Below, in pieces: positions 8,727 to 14,838 of a stretch of 64,000 nucleotides of DNA. The stretch spans positions 5,772,001 to 5,836,000 of the forward strand of contig NZ_LT607752.1 of the NCBI RefSeq assembly GCF_900090265.1, given 5' to 3'. The DNA comes from Micromonospora rifamycinica (GTDB taxonomy: Bacteria > Actinomycetota > Actinomycetes > Mycobacteriales > Micromonosporaceae). A program made the position numbers and the translations under genes. Below the pieces are notes generated by a model. That model saw only the letters and a list, made by a program, of their open reading frames with translations, did not search any database and was not told the DNA's origin. Within the stretch, counting starts at the first letter, position 1; every line of letters starts with the position of its first letter.

Positions 8727-8739
8727 CGTGAGGCCCCGC

Positions 8740-9330
8740 ATGACCGATGCCAAGCCAGTGCGCGCCGACGCCAAGCCGCTGCGGGCCGACGCGCGCCGCA
8801 ACCGCGAGGCCCTGATCGCCAAGGCCCGCGAACTCTTCGCCGACGGCTGCTTCGACCTGCGCTTCGACGACTTCGCCAAGCTGGCCGGGGTCGGCACCGG
8901 CACCCTCTACCGGCACTTCCCCACCCGGGAAGCTCTCGCCGAAGCGGTCTACCGGGAAGAACTCCGGGCCATCTGCGACCGGGCACGGGAGTTGCAGGCC
9001 ACGCTCCCCGCCGACGAGGCGCTGGAGACCTTCCTGCGCGGCTTCGTCGACCACCTCCACATTCACGAAGGGCTCGCCCGCACCCTGTCGACGCTGATGG
9101 CCACCCAGTCGGGCGTCGTGGCCGAGGGTGCCCAGGCGCTGGGGGAGGTCATCGACAACCTGCTGGGGGCCGCCGTCAGGGCGGGGAGCATCCGGGACGA
9201 CGTGGGTGCGGGTGCGGTCATGATGGCTGTTCAGGGGATTTGTGCGGCGTACGGGCACCCGGCGTATCGGGCCGATGCGGAGGGTGTGGTCACCGTCGTG
9301 CTCGCCGGCCTCCGCTGCCGGGCGGGCTGA
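8740..9330 (+). CDS. TetR/AcrR family transcriptional regulator
   Basis: The 196-residue repressor has an N-terminal HTH (about residues 18-65: ALIAKARELFADGCF, then FAKLAGVGTGTLYRHFPTREAL) and an all-helical ligand domain. The ATG at 8740 is chosen because GTGAGG lies 7 bases before it; a GTG at 8728 is also in frame. It is divergent from the ketopantoate-reductase-like gene, and the operator-like palindrome between them is the obvious binding site. The ligand is probably the substrate or product of that enzyme (inference). Confidence 0.87.
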   Translation: MTDAKPVRADAKPLRADARRNREALIAKARELFADGCFDLRFDDFAKLAGVGTGTLYRHFPTREALAEAVYREELRAICDRARELQATLPADEALETFLRGFVDHLHIHEGLARTLSTLMATQSGVVAEGAQALGEVIDNLLGAAVRAGSIRDDVGAGAVMMAVQGICAAYGHPAYRADAEGVVTVVLAGLRCRAG

Positions 9331-9386
9331 GGGGGGCCGCCCCTGGGTGGCTCTGTCGGTGGTCTGTTGGTCGAGGTGTCCCGGGT

Positions 9387-9863
9387 TTAGGGCGTGTGTC
9401 GAAGTCGGTCATAGCCACTCGTTGATGGCGGCGAGGTGGATATGGTGGCTTCGTAGCGGACGGCGAGTTTGTCGAATCGGGTGGCCACGGCTCGGTTGCG
9501 CTTGAGGCGGTTGATGCCGCACTCCACGGCGTGACGTTGCTGGTAGAGGTGCGGGTCGAAGGCCGGCGGCCGGCCGCCCTTGGACCCTTTGGCCCGCCGG
9601 TGGGCGTCCTGGTCGGCCTTGCTCGGGATGGTCGCGGCGATGCCTCGCTGGCGTAGGTAGGCCCGGTTCGCCTTCGACGTGTACGCCCTGTCGGCCAGGA
9701 CCCGGTCCGGACGGGTCCTCGGCCGGCCAGTAACCAGGCGAGGAACACGGATAGCGGTCAGGACGGGGATGAACTGAGGGCTGTCACCTCGTTGCCCGGC
9801 CGTCAGCACGATCGCCAGGGGTTTCTGGCCCTGCTCGCAGCCCAGATGCACCTTCGTGGTCAA
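9387..9863 (-). CDS. IS5-family transposase, C-terminal frame (orfB)
   Basis: This carries the second and third catalytic acids of the DDE transposase: Asp in VLADRAYTSKANRAYLR and Glu in HAVECGINRLKRN. It has no proper start of its own (TTG at 9863) and should be read as a -1 continuation of orfA, beginning upstream of 9863. Near its end a 2-base shift replaces the usual AAINEWL ending: the normal frame (IHLAAINEWL, stop at 9409) is still visible in another frame, so the C-terminus is mutated and the copy may be inactive. Confidence 0.8.
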   Translation of the reverse strand: MTTKVHLGCEQGQKPLAIVLTAGQRGDSPQFIPVLTAIRVPRLVTGRPRTRPDRVLADRAYTSKANRAYLRQRGIAATIPSKADQDAHRRAKGSKGGRPPAFDPHLYQQRHAVECGINRLKRNRAVATRFDKLAVRYEATISTSPPSTSGYDRLRHTP

Positions 9864-10288
9864 CCCACCCCGCGACCGGCCGAGCGCGTGGTCTGCCGGC
9901 TCGACACTGACCCCACCAGGCGGTTCAACCTGCAGATCCCCCTTTTCCTCGCCCCGGCCGCATGCTGATGGGCCCGAGCGCTGGTGGAGTCCACGGACAC
10001 GTCCCAGGTGATCCGCCCAGCCGCGTCGGCCAAGGCCTGCAACGCGACAAGCACCTGCTTCCAGGTCCCGTCACGCTGCCACCGCCGGAACAGGGCATAC
10101 ACCGCCGACCAGGACCCGTACTGCGGCGGCACGTCCCGCCACGGAGCACCCACCCGAATCCGCCACCGGATCCCATCGATCAACTGCCGCCTGGTCCAAG
10201 ACGACGGTCGACCCGGCCGCTTCGGCGCTGGCAGCAACGGCTCCAGCACCGCCCACTGCACATCGGTCAGGTCGAACCGCCTCGTCAC
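9860..10288 (-). CDS. IS5-family transposase, N-terminal frame (orfA)
   Basis: The N-terminal part of a DDE transposase (DUF4096-like start FDLTDVQWAVLEPLLP, then WRIRVGAPWRDVP) carries the first catalytic Asp in SVDSTSARAHQHAAGA. The frame runs off at an A4G5 run (gaggaaaaggggga, about 9944-9957). A -1 shift there restores the family sequence (RKRGDLQVEPPGG...) into orfB. This may be programmed frameshifting, as in many IS5-group elements, or a mutation. The GTG start lies at the junction with the integrase remnant. Confidence 0.8.
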   Translation of the reverse strand: MTRRFDLTDVQWAVLEPLLPAPKRPGRPSSWTRRQLIDGIRWRIRVGAPWRDVPPQYGSWSAVYALFRRWQRDGTWKQVLVALQALADAAGRITWDVSVDSTSARAHQHAAGARKRGICRLNRLVGSVSSRQTTRSAGRGVG

Positions 10289-10290
10289 CG

Positions 10291-10503
10291 CTCGGGCACG
10301 CCGACCCGTCCGTCACGCTGAAGGTGTACGGGCACGTCCTCGACCACCAGGGCAGCGACGTGTCGGCCGCGTTCGCCGAGCTGCGGGCTACGGCTCGCCA
10401 GCAGGTAGCCGCAGCCACCCCGGCACCCGTTCAGCCCGCAGCGTCGACTACAGCGGGCGGCGTCGTTGACCTGGCCGCGTACCGCAGGCGCAGAGCGGTC
10501 TAA
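10291..10503 (+). pseudogene. tyrosine recombinase/integrase, C-terminal remnant
   Basis: Reading from 10291 in frame to TAA at 10503 gives LGHADPSVTLKVYGHVL followed by an Ala-rich tail ending in AAYRRRRAV. This is the canonical end of a phage/ICE tyrosine integrase, with catalytic His in LGHAD and Tyr in KVYGH. Nothing of the N-terminal 80% is present: upstream lies the IS element, and on the far side of the IS there is no integrase sequence either. The gene was therefore truncated with deletion. It is the clearest sign that this island was once an integrative element. Confidence 0.85.
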
Positions 10504-10520
10504 GAAACCTCTTGAGAAAA

Positions 10521-10549
10521 CTTTAGAAGTTTGTCAGGATCTTCTAAAG
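10521..10549 (+). promoter_or_regulatory. 9-bp inverted repeat before 10564 gene
   Basis: CTTTAGAAG (10521-10529) and CTTCTAAAG (10541-10549) are perfect inverted arms around an 11-base centre, in an AT-rich stretch between the integrase stop and the next gene. With no U-tract and a strong GAGGAGG ribosome site straight after it, it looks more like an operator or recombinase core than a terminator. Confidence 0.35.
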
Positions 10550-10563
10550 CCTGAGGAGGTTCA

Positions 10564-10815
10564 GTGGCGAAGGAAGCGGTAGGGAAGACCCTCGATGTCC
10601 GGATCTGGCTCGATTTGACCGGCGGAGGACATGCCAACGAGCCGCGAATGCGGAGAGTGGTCGAGAAGATCCGACAGGCGGCGCTGGACGCAGCCGAAGA
10701 AGAGAGCTTGTCCGTCCAGGAGGTGGGCGGCGATTGGACCTTCTACTACCAGCAGTCCTGGGATGACATCGCCCCGCTCAAGAAGCGGGCCACGAAAGCC
10801 CAGTCGGCGGGCTAG
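10564..10815 (+). CDS. small hypothetical protein, 83 aa
   Basis: No family is recognised. A GTG start with a textbook GAGGAGG ribosome site 5 bases before it supports translation. The protein is mixed charged, with an early beta-strand (LDVRIWLDLTGG), a central helix rich in Lys/Arg/Glu (MRRVVEKIRQAALDAAEEE) and a W.FYYQQSW segment. Its position right after the integrase remnant suggests cargo of the old mobile element. It is followed by a good terminator. Confidence 0.55.
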   Translation: MAKEAVGKTLDVRIWLDLTGGGHANEPRMRRVVEKIRQAALDAAEEESLSVQEVGGDWTFYYQQSWDDIAPLKKRATKAQSAG

Positions 10816-10835
10816 CGCCCGAAGGGTTGGCATCG

Positions 10836-10862
10836 AGGCCGTCCGCCGCTGGTGGACGGCCT
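10836..10862 (+). terminator. rho-independent-like terminator after 10564 gene
   Basis: AGGCCGTCC, a 9-base loop, then GGACGGCCT forms a perfect 9-bp stem followed by a T-rich TCTTG stretch. Confidence 0.7.
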
Positions 10863-10983
10863 TCTTGCTGCCCAGAAAAGATCGCTGGACGGGCCTACTT
10901 CATCCATAGCCTTCAAGGCGTGCCGCCACCTGCGGCCTCCGCCGCCCCGATGAGGGCACGTCCAACGAGACAGGAGATAGGCG

Positions 10984-11247
10984 ATGCTCGGTGATGTCGT
11001 CCACTACACCTTTGACGCCACGCAGGCGCAGTACGTCCGGATGCGCGGGGCGTCAACCGGCGTGACCCGCTTCCCCGGTGTCCCCGACCCGGAAGCCGGC
11101 ACCACCCTCCCGGCCGAGGTCGTCCACGAGTACGGCGACGGGACCGTGGATCTGCGGGTGAGCCTGCGCGGTCCCGGCCTCCACTTCGTTCAGAACGTGC
11201 CGCAGGGCACGGCCGGGCAGCAGGGCCGTTGGGCGGTGGCCGCCTGA
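10984..11247 (+). CDS. small hypothetical protein, 87 aa (mobile-element type)
   Basis: The 87-residue protein is predicted to be mostly beta (HYTFDATQAQYVRMRG, then TLPAEVVHEYGDGTVDLRVSL), with an ACAGGAGA-type ribosome site upstream. I recognise no family. It is the first gene of a tight run of three (TGATG and GTGA junctions) that resembles the small accessory proteins of actinobacterial phages and integrative elements. The layout suggests co-translation with the next two genes. Confidence 0.5.
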   Translation: MLGDVVHYTFDATQAQYVRMRGASTGVTRFPGVPDPEAGTTLPAEVVHEYGDGTVDLRVSLRGPGLHFVQNVPQGTAGQQGRWAVAA

Positions 11248-11543
11248 TGGACACCAACGAGATGCTCCAGGAGTTCATCACCGCCTTCCCACAGGTCATC
11301 GGGGAGCACGTCCGGGCGCAGCTCGGGAAGCCGGTACAGCACACGCTGACCGCAGCGCAGGCGGAGCGGCTCAACCGCTGGCCCGGCCGCAGCTACTCGG
11401 CAGGACAGGTCGTGGAGGCCCAGATCTCCGGAATGAAGATTGGCGCCGACTCGGACGGAGCTGTTCGCGAGTACATCGATCTGCGCCTGGCCGGCGGCAC
11501 TGAGCTCACCACCGTCCCGCGCCCGTGGACGGAGGAGCTGTGA
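11247..11543 (+). CDS. small hypothetical protein, 98 aa
   Basis: This starts at the ATG of a TGATG overlap with the preceding gene. The N-terminal helical part (MLQEFITAFPQVIGEHV) is followed by a beta-rich C-terminal part ending in TTVPRPWTEEL. No known family is recognised. The gene is in an operon-like run with its neighbours and overlaps the following GTG. Function unknown. Confidence 0.5.
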   Translation: MDTNEMLQEFITAFPQVIGEHVRAQLGKPVQHTLTAAQAERLNRWPGRSYSAGQVVEAQISGMKIGADSDGAVREYIDLRLAGGTELTTVPRPWTEEL

Positions 11544-11779
11544 CACCCGCCGAACTGGAAGCCATCAGGACCAGCGACCCCGAGCGGTACGAGGCGCTGA
11601 CCGGGCCGCAGCGTGACCGGCAGTTGGCGGCAGCCGCCGCGCGGCGGGGTGACCCGCTCTACAGCAGCGAGTACGATCCCTGCCGCCCCACGCCCTACGA
11701 GCGGCAGGCCAGGGCCGAACGCGAAGCCGCACGCGCGATCGGTGAACCCGAACCGCCGGTTTACGGAGGCAGGTTATAG
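11540..11779 (+). CDS. small hypothetical protein, 79 aa
   Basis: The GTG start at 11540 overlaps the previous stop (GTGA) and is preceded by GGAGGAG. The product is hydrophilic, Arg/Glu/Ala-rich and probably helical (TSDPERYEALTGPQRDRQL, later PYERQARAEREAARAI). No family is assigned. It is the last gene of the three-gene run; about 135 bases of lower-GC DNA follow before the next promoter. Confidence 0.5.
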   Translation: MTPAELEAIRTSDPERYEALTGPQRDRQLAAAAARRGDPLYSSEYDPCRPTPYERQARAEREAARAIGEPEPPVYGGRL

Positions 11780-11903
11780 AACTGATGTTCGATTTTGCGA
11801 TGCGCCTAGGCTGACAACGAATCAGCCGCAGCCCCACTGTCGGAAATCTGAATCATTTTACTGCCTCTATGTCGCGGTGCTGCACTCCTTCCGAACCTGG
11901 GGC

Positions 11904-11909
11904 TAGCAT
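11904..11909 (+). promoter_or_regulatory. -10 box of a probable leaderless promoter
   Basis: TAGCAT is followed after 6 bases by the ATG of a nine-codon reading frame (11916). This is the spacing typical of leaderless actinobacterial transcripts. The surrounding stretch 11800-11910 is clearly lower in GC than its neighbours. Confidence 0.45.
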
Positions 11910-11915
11910 CTTGCG

Positions 11916-11945
11916 ATGAGGGTCGTTGCCTTCGTCGTCAAGTAA
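11916..11945 (+). CDS. putative leader peptide, 9 codons (MRVVAFVVK)
   Basis: A tiny frame, MRVVAFVVK-stop, begins 6 bases after a -10-like box and ends in TAATG, its stop overlapping by one base the ATG of the downstream 294-residue gene. That downstream ATG has no ribosome site of its own, so translation of the leader followed by re-initiation is a reasonable way to start it. An alternative is that the large gene starts at GTG 11969, which has AAGTGGAG 9 bases upstream. Confidence 0.35.
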   Translation: MRVVAFVVK

Positions 11946-12829
11946 TGACCGAAGTGGAGTGCGCACGAGTGGCGGAACCAACGAAGCGAGTGAGCGCTGA
12001 CAATCCTGACGTTGCCGGGCCGGCACCCGACCCCAAGAGGCAGCGATCACGAGTGTCGCAGGAGGACGTGCCTAGCTACTCCCTTGAGCAGGCTCTCCGT
12101 GTGCCAAGAGCAATCGCGGACAACTATGCCTACAAGCCGACCCGGCCGCTGAGCGTGGCGGAAGCGATGCGGATGACCCCGTCGTCTGGGCCGTTCCGGA
12201 TGATCACGGGTGCTGCAGTCGCATACGGACTGACGACCGGCGGCGCGAAGGCACCCGAGATCGGGATTACACCCCTCGGGATGAGGATTGTCCGGCCCAC
12301 GAGCGAGGGTGATGACATAGCGGCGATGCGTGAGGCGTTGCTTCGGCCGAAGGTTGTCGGCGAGTTCCTACGTATGTACGACGGCGGTGCCCTTCCGCCG
12401 GAGGCAATTGGCAAGAATGTGCTCAAGGAGAAGGGCGTTCCGGCTGACCGAGTGGACGGCGTGCTTGAACTGATCGTTGAAGGGGCGCAAACCCTCGGCT
12501 TTCTGAAGGAGTGGGGTGGGAAGCGATACATCGACCTCACTGGGTCAACCGCCACGGCGGACCAAGCTGACGCCGCCGAGGTGGGGCAGACGGACGTGCC
12601 GCAAAACGATTCTGTGCCGGTTCCTCCGCAGCGCGACCCCTCGGAGGCGACCAGGGCGGCGGCGGGGACCGCGGGTGGGGTTTCGGTTGCGCCAGGCGTT
12701 CACATCAACATTGAGATCCACATCGCGGCCGATGCCTCTTCCGAGACGATCGAGGAGATTTTCCGAAACATGCGCCGGTACGTCCTGACCGGCGACGGGC
12801 AGGCTGATGACGTCCAACGGACGAGGTGA
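11945..12829 (+). CDS. DUF5343-like winged-helix protein, putative defence-associated
   Basis: This 294-residue soluble protein has two parts. Residues about 40-200 look like a tandem winged-helix region of the DUF5343 kind (LSVAEAMRMTPSSGPFRMI, an AAVAYGLTTG turn, ITPLGMRIVRPT). The C-terminus is a short beta-alpha module, VHINIEIHIAADAS followed by ETIEEIFRNMRRYVL, which I associate with the same family. The function of the family is not established. The next gene starts inside its 3' end (23-base overlap), so the two work as a pair. GC and codon use are lower than in the chromosomal flanks. The family call is from memory. Confidence 0.55.
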   Translation: MTEVECARVAEPTKRVSADNPDVAGPAPDPKRQRSRVSQEDVPSYSLEQALRVPRAIADNYAYKPTRPLSVAEAMRMTPSSGPFRMITGAAVAYGLTTGGAKAPEIGITPLGMRIVRPTSEGDDIAAMREALLRPKVVGEFLRMYDGGALPPEAIGKNVLKEKGVPADRVDGVLELIVEGAQTLGFLKEWGGKRYIDLTGSTATADQADAAEVGQTDVPQNDSVPVPPQRDPSEATRAAAGTAGGVSVAPGVHINIEIHIAADASSETIEEIFRNMRRYVLTGDGQADDVQRTR

Positions 12830-13385
12830 AGCACCCGACCCTGACCTGCTGCGGCGGTTGAGGGAGTTCCAGTTGCGAGTACGACAGTCGCGGCGAAGGG
12901 TCGACGCTGTCGTACCGGCTAGAGGACCGCTCTCCGGGCGGGACGCAGACATCCTCGCGCGGCTGCGGCACCACGCGCCCACATTGGCCGATTCCCTAGA
13001 GCAGGCGCTTAGGGACTTAAACGATCACACCAGGCTGAGCTACGTAGGACCAGCGGGCGAGGCGCGCGAGGTGATGCGGGCAACAGTCCAAATGTTCGCG
13101 CCGGACGACGAAGTCCGGAAGCAACCGTGGTATGTGGGGATTGAGCAGGGCGGCAAGCGGAACCCAAGCCAGACTGAGAGGGTTCGCTACGCCGTCCAGC
13201 AGCGCGGCGGTAATAAGGACCAGGTCAAGGGCGTGGACGAGCTCATCGACCAGTTAGTGGGCCAGATTGGACGGCAGACCTACTCGACGGGCAGCAGCGC
13301 TCTCCATGCAGGCACCATTCAGGCTAAGGTCCGCAAAATGATCGGTTGGGTCTTCGCGATCCTCGATGAAGTTCTCCCGGAGTGA
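12807..13385 (+). CDS. putative pPIWI-associating nuclease/HEPN-like protein
   Basis: This 192-residue protein overlaps the preceding gene by 23 bases. An N-terminal helical segment (residues 1-75) is followed by a conserved-looking core: GEAREVMRATVQMFAPDDEV, then SQTERVRYAVQQR, and a helical end with YSTGSSALHAG and VFAILDEVLP. This pattern (REALR.VL..LAPD, RxRYxL, then a helix ending ..SA..H) resembles the domain named predicted pPIWI-associating nuclease. I hold this as a tentative resemblance. Coupling to a DUF5343-like gene within an island suggests a two-gene immunity or abortive-infection module (inference). Confidence 0.42.
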   Translation: MTSNGRGEAPDPDLLRRLREFQLRVRQSRRRVDAVVPARGPLSGRDADILARLRHHAPTLADSLEQALRDLNDHTRLSYVGPAGEAREVMRATVQMFAPDDEVRKQPWYVGIEQGGKRNPSQTERVRYAVQQRGGNKDQVKGVDELIDQLVGQIGRQTYSTGSSALHAGTIQAKVRKMIGWVFAILDEVLPE

Positions 13386-13432
13386 CGGGCCAGGACTCCA
13401 TGCTGGCGGATGGCCGCGAACCCCAGGCATCG

Positions 13433-13464
13433 GGGCCGTCCCGCCATCCAGGCAGGGGCGGCCC
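13433..13464. terminator. hairpin between convergent genes
   Basis: GGGCCGTCCC and GGGGCGGCCC form a 10-bp stem with one G-U pair and a 12-base loop. It lies between the stops of the 12807 and 13473 genes and can serve both strands. Confidence 0.5.
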
Positions 13465-13472
13465 GATCGCAT

Positions 13473-14201
13473 TCAGCGCTGCTCGGCTGGCTCGTGGAGG
13501 ATGTCCCCGTGCTCGTACCGGAGCTGCGTCAACAGCAGGCTCCCGAGGCCGAGCACGCCGAGGGCGTACCGCTTGGCGTCATCCCGGGTCTGAATCCGGT
13601 GCCGGTCAACGTTGCTGAGCGCTTGGGCGAAGCCCATCCCGAGGTACCGCCAGCCCTCCCGCTCGCTGGCCTGTCGGCCGAGCCGGTAGTCGCTGGCGTC
13701 GTCGAACACCTTCAGGTATAGAGCCTTGCCGACGAGGTTGTTGTCGTTCCGGTCCTGCGGGTTCCCTGCCCACGTCCGGACGTGGTTTTCAACAAAGATC
13801 GCCGTTTGGCTGGCGACCTTGCCCCACTCCCCGTCCTCAACCTCGGTCTTGATGTACGCCCAGAGCTCGGGGTCGTACGCGTGCTCATCCACCGGCTCGT
13901 CACCGCCGGTCAGTCCGAGTTCCCAGATAGCGGCATCTATGAGTTCGCACGCTTTCCTGACGCCACGCCGAGTTGCCTCCTGGAAGGCGGCGTCCGGAGT
14001 GAGATCCGTGAACACGCCGAGGCTGTACCGAACTTTGTCGAAACGGTCTACCAGGTTGTTGTCAGAGCCGAGCGCACGGACGAAGACCGCACGGGTCCGA
14101 GCCTTCCAGGAGTCGAACCCAGGCTTGCGGCCGAAGTAGTCAGCCTCAGCGGCATCCACCTTGAGCTTCTCAAGTTCGGCGATGGCGACAGCAGGGCGCA
14201 T
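13473..14201 (-). CDS. TIGR02391-like (Ymh) family protein
   Basis: The 242-residue protein has an N-terminal helical domain and a C-terminal half that fits the TIGR02391/Hypoth_Ymh pattern: ENHVRTWAG, GKALYLKVFDD, GWRYLGMGFAQALSNVDRH and a final VLGLGSLLLTQL helix. Members occur widely in phage and defence regions, without an established activity; the R/N...H segment recalls HEPN-type RNases. The ATG at 14201 lies 10 bases after the GntR stop, so both are in one operon. It converges on the two-gene module at 11945-13385. Family call moderate. Confidence 0.5.
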   Translation of the reverse strand: MRPAVAIAELEKLKVDAAEADYFGRKPGFDSWKARTRAVFVRALGSDNNLVDRFDKVRYSLGVFTDLTPDAAFQEATRRGVRKACELIDAAIWELGLTGGDEPVDEHAYDPELWAYIKTEVEDGEWGKVASQTAIFVENHVRTWAGNPQDRNDNNLVGKALYLKVFDDASDYRLGRQASEREGWRYLGMGFAQALSNVDRHRIQTRDDAKRYALGVLGLGSLLLTQLRYEHGDILHEPAEQR

Positions 14202-14211
14202 GGACGCGAGC

Positions 14212-14436
14212 CTACTTCTCCCCTGCGACATAGACCCCGCGCCCCGGCTGCCCCACGACCAGATCTCTGTCGTGCAGGAGCGAGACGGCGCGATACGCGG
14301 TGGCCGGGCTGACGTTGAACTGGTCGGCAAGCTCGCTCGTGCTGGGCAGCTTCGTCCCCGGCGTGAGCTCGCCGCTCTTGATCTTCGTGGTCAGTTCGTC
14401 GGCAATACGTCGATATTCGGCAGGTGCAGAGGGCAT
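14212..14436 (-). CDS. short GntR-family regulator (DNA-binding domain only)
   Basis: The 74-residue protein is essentially one GntR winged helix: YRRIADELTTKIKSGELTPG, KLPSTSELADQFNVSPATAY, then VSLLHDRDLVVGQPGRGVYV. It lacks a separate effector domain, as is common for regulators on actinobacterial integrative elements. The ATG at 14436 has AAGGGAA 8 bases upstream. It is co-directional with the TIGR02391-like gene and divergent from the second small-protein cassette, so it probably controls one or both through the palindrome at 14528-14548. Confidence 0.82.
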   Translation of the reverse strand: MPSAPAEYRRIADELTTKIKSGELTPGTKLPSTSELADQFNVSPATAYRAVSLLHDRDLVVGQPGRGVYVAGEK

Positions 14437-14527
14437 GGCTTCGTTCCCTTGGTTCGGCCCTGCCATCTGACCATGACCCAACCATCGTCAGCAAGTGATG
14501 CAAGAGAATCACGCGCCGTGGCTTTAC

Positions 14528-14548
14528 CTACGTCAGATAGTGACGTAG
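14528..14548. promoter_or_regulatory. palindrome CTACGTCA-N5-TGACGTAG, candidate GntR operator
   Basis: Perfect 8-bp inverted arms with a 5-base centre lie in the divergent space between the GntR gene and the second small-protein cassette. The size and symmetry suit a GntR dimer. Confidence 0.5.
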
Positions 14549-14591
14549 CTTGCTCTGTGGCTGCCCTTGGTTCGGCAAACGAAGGTCAGCC

Positions 14592-14626
14592 CCGTCAGGG
14601 CGGCGTGGATCCCGTCGCCCTGACGG
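14592..14626 (+). promoter_or_regulatory. 11-bp stem-loop just upstream of cassette copy 2
   Basis: CCGTCAGGGCG and CGCCCTGACGG are perfect arms with a 13-base loop, ending 24-30 bases before the cassette's first start codon. With no U-tract and this position, it may be a 5'-leader structure rather than a terminator. Confidence 0.4.
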
Positions 14627-14655
14627 TCCACGTGGCCTGACCGCCTGGAGTGCTG

Positions 14656-14838
14656 ATGAGTCGGATCCGCTATGAGGACTACCTGATAGCCACCGCGCTG
14701 ACGCTGGCCCGCCGGCACCGACCGGTCTGGAGTTGGAAGCGCTGGCGCAGGGTGTGCCGCTGCGGCGCGGAACTGCCCTGCCGAGCCCGCCACCGCATCC
14801 CGATCAACCGTGGGCACTGGCCCGGCGGTGAGTCGTGA
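14656..14838 (+). CDS. small Cys-rich protein, cassette copy 2, gene i
   Basis: The 60-residue homologue of the 6919-7152 product shares the ATALTLARRHRP region and the W(K)RWRRVCRCGAELPC block, with the Cys cluster kept. A GTG at 14650 is an in-frame alternative start; CTGGAG precedes both. The stop overlaps the next GTG (GTGA). Being shorter, it suggests the Arg/Pro tail of copy 1 is dispensable. Function unknown. Confidence 0.6.
   Translation: MSRIRYEDYLIATALTLARRHRPVWSWKRWRRVCRCGAELPCRARHRIPINRGHWPGGES

Larger units (their letters stand above)
9387..10290 (-). mobile_element. IS5-family insertion sequence (two-frame transposase), right end at or lost near an integrase remnant
   Basis: The element carries a DDE transposase split over two frames (9860-10288 and 9387-9863). 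The left end has AGGGCGTGTGTCGAAG at about 9388-9403. I could not find its inverted copy on the right, where the transposase start directly abuts the 3' part of a tyrosine integrase at about 10290. Either the right inverted repeat is lost or an IS-mediated deletion removed it together with the integrase 5' part. Confidence 0.75.

Noticed and set aside
9984..10469. 161-residue plus-strand frame across the IS and the integrase remnant
   Set aside because: It is antisense to the transposase and out of frame with the integrase motif; the real integrase frame starts at 10291.
10541..10555. Rho-independent terminator of the integrase
   Set aside because: The inverted repeat is AT-rich but has no T-run after it, and a ribosome site follows immediately, so I listed it as regulatory.
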